A stretch of 64,000 nt of DNA from Macrosoma leucophasiata (lineage: Eukaryota; Arthropoda; Insecta; Lepidoptera; Hedylidae), in the NCBI GenBank assembly GCA_036365455.1, contig JAWQUS010000022.1:6262001-6326000 (forward strand), given 5' to 3'. This document shows positions 47,601 through 56,600 of the stretch, piece by piece. The notes beneath the pieces were generated by a model that saw only the letters and a program-made list of their open reading frames with translations, did no database searches and had not been told where the DNA came from. Numbering within the stretch: position 1 is the stretch's first letter; each line of letters begins with the position of its first letter. A program made the translations under genes and the position numbers.

Positions 47601-50600
47601 AACTGTTTGACATGGTGCTACCATCTATTTTCCTACACCGTACTACCCGCCGAAGAGAAAAGTTCCACCCACACCGACTGGACACCTGGCAGTGCTCAAC
47701 GGTGCGGTTTTCACGTTCGTTCTTGCCCAGAACGTGTAAATTGTGGAACGAACTTCCCTCTGAGGTGTTCCCTAGGTGCTACATTAAGAGGTTCTTCAAA
47801 AATGGCGTCAAAGGAATGGTGTTGCAAATGTTCATAGGCGACGGTGACCGCTTTCCATCAAGTCTTTCCATGCTTGTCTGTCAACCTACAGAAATAAAAA
47901 AAAACACACGCACACCAAAAAAAAAGATGATTGAATGACACAATTTCATTTAGGAATTGAAATGAAAATAAGAATGCAGTCTTTATTTCTTCGTTAATTA
48001 GGTATTTAAGTCGAATATTATTAATCAAAATAAAAGAATTGAATACTATTGATTTTATAAAAAAATATTTGGACGCTGTTTCCCCAACAACCTGTTTTAT
48101 AGCTATATACCAATACAGCATTGCTAAAAAGTCGTTTGCTGGTACATTTGATGGAAGAGAAGATAGGTATTGTAAATATACAGTTCTGTAAAGCCCCGAA
48201 TATTTCGATTTTTAAGTTGAGTACGCGTATAAACAAAATAATGTATGTCAATAAAATTAAAACAAACAATCAAGGAACAGCGCCGGTGGCGGGTGGTAAG
48301 GTCTCGCTCGCCTGTTCGGCCTGGCACCGTGCTGCGGCGTGTGCGTTGCTATCGATACGCGACGCGCATGCGCAACAATATTCCTCATAAATTCCTCTTA
48401 AATTTTGAGGAAGCGGTAGCGGAAGAGGATTTTTTTATTTTAATTTTTGAGGATGCGGAAACGGTTGAGGATCCCAAAATATTGCGGAACTTCCTCATTA
48501 TGAGGAAGAGGAAGAGGAATCCTCAGCAACCCTACTGCCTACGTACTCATAAGCACTGATAGGCCGGTATTGGTCAAAACTTGATCAAAATGGTCGACAA
48601 ACGTGACATAGGTGCGATGCGAAAGAGATAACGCGCTACAGACCCGAAATAAGCCGAAGTCTCCTTCCTAAGGTCGATGTGCAATATTTCTTGTTGGATA
48701 TTGTACTTACAGTAACGGGTTTGACACGTCTGTGTCAAACAAAATGAATATTACTTAGGTAGCTACTAGACAGATGAAATAGGTGATGCAGTGGTGCCTT
48801 CACCCTAGAGCGCCGTCATTGGACCTCTACCACTAATCCAGTAGTGGACTAAAATCATCAAGGGCTCAGTAGAAGGCCCAGTCACACCACGGACACTCCG
48901 CCAAAATTACATACAAACGCTTAATTTGGGTTCTATTACACAGTGACGTGTAGTTACACGCGCACCTGTGTGCGTACCACGTAGAAAATACCAACCGTCG
49001 CTCATAAGAGGGGAAGGGGTTGAGTGATGCGTGCAAATCGGGCGGGACGTCGAAATGTCCATTCTATACGTAGTATTATTACATATTCTTTGGCCCAGTA
49101 GTCTGACGGATGAGCAAAAAAAGGTCATGAGGTAAAATTAGACAAATCACATTTACCTTCGTAAGTTCTACAAATCTTACATAATGCCAAGCAACCAGTC
49201 GATCTTTGGAAGCCCCCACAACTGAAGGCCCATGGTGGACCGCCCGTGCCCCTTAGTCCGCCACTGTATTAATCAGAGATTTTCAGGAGCATGGTGTATG
49301 TGTCTACGGCATATACTCACGCAACCACCAGCCGTATCGATGGAGACGTACTGGAGCAGTTCTATGACTGTCCGGTGCCCGTGGAAACCATGATACAGCT
49401 GGCTGAAACGCAGTCCCAGGAGATACTGGACAACTTCATGGTCCCGTAAGTTACCTTTTCTCACCAACTTATGAAATGAGGTGGTTCTATGTTCGACTGT
49501 AGAGTACCCAGCAAGCAATATTGCACATGGAGCCTACGGAAGCGATAATGGTCTAGTTTCACATTTTGTTGTAGTGCTGCACACTGCCTACCAGTGGCGA
49601 TTTCTCTAAGATGGCGCGTATGGCGCCCCCATACCATAATTTTTAAGCATTAATATGTCAATAATCATATATGTACAACCTAATTATTATGATACAGCTG
49701 GCTGAAACGCAGTCCCAGGAAATACTGGACAACTTCATGGTCCCGTAAGTTAATCGACCTGTAGCGTCCACTATATTAAGGCGCCAACTAGTGGAACACA
49801 GATGAAACCTCACAGTACTTGTCTAGTACGATAGATGGCGTGCATTCGAATTACATCGCACATGCGAAGACTTCTCAAGAGTTGGCATATATACAACTTC
49901 CCAACGTCAACCGTTGGGCCGCGGCCCACCAGGCGCTACCACCTCGCCTGGTCGGAGGATCCTCCCTTTTCGCCGGAGGAACACTTCCACCCGTTCCTCC
50001 ACAGACCCTTACCTACTTCAAAAATTACGAGGTTCTATGTTCGACTGCATAGAGCAACACGGGCCACCGTCCGCGACGGACGGGAGGGGAGTAGCCATAG
50101 CGTTCATTACCGATACAAAACAGTCTGTTCATTCTTTGCGGGGAGAAATGCGTGTGACACATACGCACACTACAAAAATCGTCTATTACTACGAAACTCA
50201 CAACTTGACATTAACAAAATACATAAATAAACAATTTCACGTAACTTCACGCCTGTAATCCCCGAAGGGGTAGGCAGAGGTAAATGTATGCATTCAAGCA
50301 TACATGCAAACACCCACGACTCGCCGGTTACGTTTTGGCCCATGTAACAGGTGGCGAACCTGTTGACATCTTCGGGCACATGACCTAACGCCGAGGTAGT
50401 TAGAAACTTACAGAGAATTGAAAAATCCCAATAGAACCAGAGATAGAGCATTTGACACCGTTATCTCTGATAGTCCGTAGTAGTATTGGCCTATTAATTA
50501 ACACTAGACTTCTACTGCTGAGGTAGATATCTTGATATTATTTACAGTTTCAAGAAGGAGTGGCCCAACACGTATACCTTTACGAAAGCAATAGCCGAGG

Positions 50601-53600
50601 AAGCTGTGCGTCAGTCAGATGTGCCATCGTGTGTGGTCAGACCTGCTGTTGGTTAGTATAAATTTGCTTTTTAAGAATAAAATATAAAAGAAGCAAAAAT
50701 TGAATAAAAAAAGAAAAGCTAACAAAAAAATCCGGTCGGGCCACGCCATCGACGATAGAACTAACGGCGTTGTGTCGTCGATGGGCTACGCGCAGTGTAG
50801 CGTTCCGAAGTTACAGAGTAAGAGATATACTGAAAAAAAATCTATGGAGTTGTTCGAAATTTTCGGGTAAAATACATTTGGTCGACTATTACTCGCAAGC
50901 TTGTAAAGCGAACTTAGGTGTGATAGTTTTCCTTTTCATTTCGTTGCTTAAGTTGCGAGAGAATTTCTTCGACGCTCCCCCAGGGCTGTGTGCCCCTGGA
51001 CCCCTCCACCCGGGCGTCTTGGGACGCCTGGTGTTGTGAGTGGTCGGGGCAGGGGCACCTTCGGGCGCCCCCCCCGAGGGTTTCCGCCTTGTCGTAGCGG
51101 GGGGGCTCAGTACTCGTTGGTTGGCCTCACACCGGAGAAGCCAAGAGGAACCCAGAGAGGGAGCGGCGTTTGGCGTGGCTCTGCCTGTCCGCCATTCGCT
51201 GCTGTGGTGAGGAGACGGCTGGGGAAGAGGTGTACGGGTAGGTCGTTGGGCCTGCACCCTATCCCCAGCTGCCTAGCGGTTGTCCCGCCGTAAGATGGGG
51301 ACGTGGTGGGGAGGCGGCTGGGGAAGAGGTGTACGGGTGTGTCGTTGCCCTGCACCCTATCCCCAGCCGCCTAGCGGTGGTCCCGCCGTCAGATAGGGAC
51401 GTGGTGGGGCCGCGGGAGGGTGGTTGAAGGTCAGTTCATCTCTGACACTCCCGCTCCACCGGGGCCGGACTGTGTGCCCCTGGACTTCTCCACCCGGGCG
51501 TCTTGGGACGCCTGGCGTTGTGAGTGGTCGGGGCAGGGACCTTCGGGCGCCGGACTAGGGGATGTCCGTCGCCCGAATGGAGAGGTCCCGGGCTGGCTGG
51601 CGTGCAGGTGTTCCGCATGCCACTAGTGTTGGTTGGAGTCGAAAGGCTCCGAGGAGGGCTCGGCAACGAGCAGCCGCCGGTGGGATCGCGGATGTGTGCG
51701 ATAGCGTTCCCGTGACCCCGCCAGTGATGGCGGACGAGTCGGAACACCCCAGGGGTTTTTAGTGGGTAGGCGGATGCCTTTCCCGGAGTCCCACATAATC
51801 CACCCCTCTCCCCAAGGTTGGGTATGCGTTACATATTTTCCCCTGGTTGTGAAATGTTACTTTTATAAATATCGTGGTGTAACCCAGGTTATGCATATTT
51901 ATGAATTCACGGTACATATACCAAAATATTTCTTTTTACAATTTTGGTCTGTCTGTTTGTTAAGGCTAATCTTTGGACCGGCTGTACCAATTGTGAAGGA
52001 ACTGGCTGATGTAATCAGGAGTAGCTTAGCCTACTTTTATTTTGTATAATTATCGTAAATACGCTATATTATTTCGCTTCTTTACAAGAATAATGTGACA
52101 TTTCATATAGAACGATTTAGATGAAATGTCAAGTTATTCTTGTAAGAATAATGTTGCATTTCATAAAGAACGATTTAGATGAAATGTCACATTATTCTTG
52201 TAAAGAGGCGATTTGTCCTGACAAAATATGTAAGTATATATTGTTAACCATTATTAATTTAATTTGTTTGATCTGCTTGACATCCGTGAAACACCAGGGT
52301 CCCAGTTGAAAATCAGCGTCAAGTCGATTGATGTTATCGACTTGACATGAAGCTGATCTGGGCTCCCATTTGGACCAGCCGTGAGACTTAATCTCTTTTT
52401 TTTTTCTTTTTTAATTGTTATTGTTTTTGCTTTTTGTTTAATTGTACCTGTGTACCAATCGTCTGGCAATTTGTATCGTCATGTCTCTGTGCTGTCCAAA
52501 TAAATGTTTTCTTTTCTTTTTCTTTCTTTTTCTTTTATTTTAGAATTAAATTCCACGCGAACGAATAGTAAAATAATAAACACAAATTAGAGCAGAAGCA
52601 GAAGTTCGCTTTCTTCTTCTTGACAACTTTTCGCCAATTCTCTTTCTTATTTTTTTTTAATTTTCTTTTGCCAACAGTACTAGGATCGGAGAGGGAGCCA
52701 GGCCCGGGGTGGATTGATCCAAACGCTGTTTTCAGTGTGTCAGGAGTAAGTTGTTTTTTGTAATAAATGTAATGTATAGTTTGCCACCGCAAACAAGCGT
52801 GCAGGCTTAGACTAAGTACCTATAGACGTAGCCATGTTCGCCATATGGTTTGTGGAAGTGAGACAGTTATATACAAAGAACAGCAGAAAGTTGAAATGGA
52901 GCATCGTATCTTTTGTCCCTTACAGCGTGCCGGTTTTTGCTTGGCGAACTTCGTAAGTGTCACTTACGAAGTTCGCAAAAGTTAGCCAAACAAAATATCT
53001 GTCATCGCAACTGCTGTAATAGATAACCTATCGTATACGCATTTATTTATTGGTTTCGACGTATATCGGCGATTATTAATAAGTTTTTGGGTATTTATGA
53101 GAAAAAGACTCAATTAGTTCAGTGATTAGGGTATAAGGTGTGCAGTAAAATAGGAGGTTGCTGTATTTTAGCCTGTATAAACCGTACAGAAACGAGGCCT
53201 TAAAAAGACATCACTTTTCATTCGTAAGTAAACAGATATTAGTAAATAATGTATGTCTATTGAACAAAATACACGTTGAAGCATATAACTCTTGATTATC
53301 AACTCAAAATAAAGCGCATTTCTCATGAAATTCTTGATTTTCATTCAACGAAATACCACATACTTATTTTGGTGTGTTGCCATAAAGGAGATGTTGCGAG
53401 CTCGGCTCTGGTTCGTACACGTCCTCAAAAAATGGGTAAATTAAAGAAGAATCCGAAAAAAATACCAGTAATTTATTCAAGAATAGATTTTAGAGTTACA
53501 ACTACACTTAATAAAAATGATTTTATCATTTTCAACTATGTTAAACATGGCGGCGATACAGCCGACACTTGGGATCAATTGATTTCGATAGTATTTAGAA

Positions 53601-56600
53601 AATATTACCTTTTTCTTCAAGTATTATATGTATAATCAAAATAGAATTTAAAAAATGAAAATGTCAAAATGACATCGCCCGCCATATTCGCCATGTTGGT
53701 TTTAAGTTGCAATTCTAACTGCAAATAATATTTTGTAACTGCAAACGAAGCTAAATAAGTGAAAATATGCAGTAAAAAACGTTTTTATATTGATTTTGCC
53801 TGTAATGATATTGTGTACAATACATGGCCGGAGGTCCATAAATTATTGCAACATCTCCTTTACTTTTATATTCTCCCTAATTTCGTAGACATATAAGTTT
53901 TTGTTCTAACAGTGTTAGAATTGACAATAAGCTTTAACAAAATATTAATTCTTTCCAAGATGGTGTACAATAAAGAATATTGTTATTATAGAAAAAATGG
54001 GAAAGAAAAATTTTACTTCGGGCAGGAATTGAACCTGCAACCTCAGGATAATCAGTCCAGCCGCTTTACTTCTAAGCTACAGAGGTCCCACACCAATGCG
54101 TCAAACTTTGCCTTCCCTTTTTTTATTTTTAAGCGACTGAGGGTGGGTGAACGACGAGGTTTGTCAGGACCGGGATATCTGGCGCTCTACACTCTCTGCC
54201 TACCCCGTTAGGGACCTGGCGTGAAGATATACACACATCTGCATTTAAATCGAGATCTAGAGATCTCAATGTTTAAAAAGTTATCTATAGGCTGCAGTTT
54301 TCATTTACTCGGCACCCACTTATCGACAGGGCCGTCTTAGACTATACTGGGGCCCTTGGGCACGCAAGAATTCGGGGCCCTTTTCGACTGTAAAGAAAGC
54401 GAACTACTAAATCGTGCGGCTTTAGTCACCCGTGTAAACTTTACACTTAAGTGCCTCAGTAATAGTACTACTACGTAGTAGTAGTACTTACTACTCTTCT
54501 TGGGTTCAATTCCCGGGTAGGGGGATATCGGAGATAATGGTGTCCGATAGAGATTTTTTTCTATTGGATTTTTCCATTTTCTGTCTGAGAGTCATCTTGG
54601 CGTACGCTGACTAAGCCATTGGAGTTACACAAAGATGATGTACCCACTGTAGGATTATTTTTGAAGAAGCTGATAACTGGTGATGAAAAGTGGATCACGT
54701 ACGACAAGAACGTGCGATAAAGGTCGTGGTCAAAGGCCGGTCAGGCTTCACAGACTGTGGCGAAACCCGGGTTAACTCGCAATAAGGTGGTGTTGTGTGT
54801 GTGGTGGGATTGGAAGGGCATTATTCATTATGAGCTATTACCAGCAGGCAGAACTATCGATTCTGAACTCTACTGCGAACAACTGATGAGATTAAAGCAA
54901 GAAGTTGAGAGAAAGCGGCCGGAATTGATCAACAGAAGGGGTGTGGTGTTTCATCATGATAAGGCTAGACCTCACACATCTATAGCCACTCAGCAAAAAT
55001 TAAGAGAGTTTGACTAGGAGGTGTTAATGCATCCGCCGTATAATCCTAACCTTGCACCTTCAGATTTCCACCTGTTTCGGTCTCTTCAGAATTCTTTATG
55101 CAATGTTAGGTTAACATCACGAGAGGACTGCCAAATCCACTTGTCGGGGTATTTTGATGAGAAGTCCCAAAATTTTTATAGCAATGGGATCATGTCCCTT
55201 TGTGACCTTTTGCCATCTTGTAGGTACAAGATGGCAAAAGGTTATCGAACAAAATGGTACATACATACTTTAGTTAAATTTAAAATAAACTATATTAAAA
55301 AATGTTTTGAATTATCTTAAAAAATGCGAAGAAACTTTTTCCTCAACCTTATATTCCGATATTTGTTTAAATAAAACGATAAAACCGGTTCTTTCATATT
55401 TTTCGTAAGCTTATTTTTTTCACATTTTAAGCGAACGTAGAGCGTCATCTCTACTGCATACTGCCTATCTGCTTAAGTAAGTACTGGTTGTCCGGTATTG
55501 ATCAAAATGGTCGACAAACGTCACATAGGTAAGGTGTGAAAGATAACGCTCTACAGACCCGAAATAAGCCGAATTCTCCCTCCTAAGGTCAATGTGTAAT
55601 ATTTCTTGTTAGATAATGTAAATGAATTGCTACTACCACTTATAAAAAAAAAACTTCATCTTTTACAGTTATTTCTGGGCGTCCTACTTGGTTTTCTTCA
55701 CTTATTCTACTGTGATGATCAAAAACCGGTAGATTTTGTGCCGGTGGACCACGTCAATAACGCTGTTATAGCAGCCGCGAAAGAAACGGTGATGTTACAG
55801 GAGGCTGGATATAAAGAGACTAAAATATACACAATGAGTACGTGTAGGAATAACTTTAAATGCAGTAAGTGATTTATTTTCACTGTTGGTAGTTTTTTTA
55901 TGTTATTAGTTTGACAGACAAGCAGACGGGCCACCTGACGGAAAGTGTTCACCGTCGCCTATGTACATTTGCAACACCAGGGGAGATGCCAACGTGCTGC
56001 CAGCCCTGAAGTACGCAGTCTTTCGACGCCATTTTTGAAGAACCCCATATTGTGTGCTACCTACAATATGGGGTTCTTCAAAAATGGCGTCGAAGGGAAC
56101 ACTTAGAAATAGAAATAGAAATAGAAAATATTTTTATTTCGAATAGATCTTTACAGATACTTTCAAAACGTCAATAAATATTAAATACCTAGAGTGAATA
56201 ACCATTACATAAAGTAAAGCAAAATCATATATTAATAGTAAATTTCAAGTTCAAAGTTATTCACTTAGCAGAGTTCCAAGTGCAGTCCCTACTGAGAAGA
56301 ACTCCGCTACCCAACAAACTCAGTAAGAGCTCTTTTAAATGAGAGCTTAAATCTAGTACAAATTATCGTGAAAAATCAAATAATATGAACGTCCATAGTA
56401 TAGATGCAAATAAACTGCTATCTACTAAATGTGATGTAGCTCCTGCAAACCAGAACAGACCAGTCCCCACCAACAGCACCCGTTCACGAGTATGACGCAT
56501 GTGACAGCCATTGCCCTCCTCGACCATTTTAGAGGGAAGTGAGCAACCCGCCACACGACGCCGCCAAAGGCTTTAGAGGAAAGTTCGCAATTTACACGTT

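Larger units (their letters stand above)
46438..48534. mobile_element. hAT-type non-autonomous element, 2.1 kb, with 8-bp duplication
   Basis: Left end TAGGGTTGTTGAGGA, right end TCCTCAGCAACCCTA; perfect 8-bp target duplication CTGCCTAC at 46430-46437 and 48535-48542. The purine-rich subterminal regions (GAGGAAGAGG repeats) at both ends could be transposase-binding arrays. The inside holds a family B copy, a LINE remnant and unassigned DNA; no transposase. The target is a family E repeat, whose halves continue on either side. All in FAR intron 4. Confidence 0.85.

Noticed and set aside
51000..51760. Overlapping GC-rich open frames of 60-120 codons on both strands
   Set aside because: GC-rich DNA has few stop codons; frames overlap on both strands, follow the internal DNA duplications, and give no recognisable protein.
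53276..53635. Open frame of 119 codons
   Set aside because: Most of it lies in MITE T, and the inverted copy at 36331-36803 does not keep the frame.
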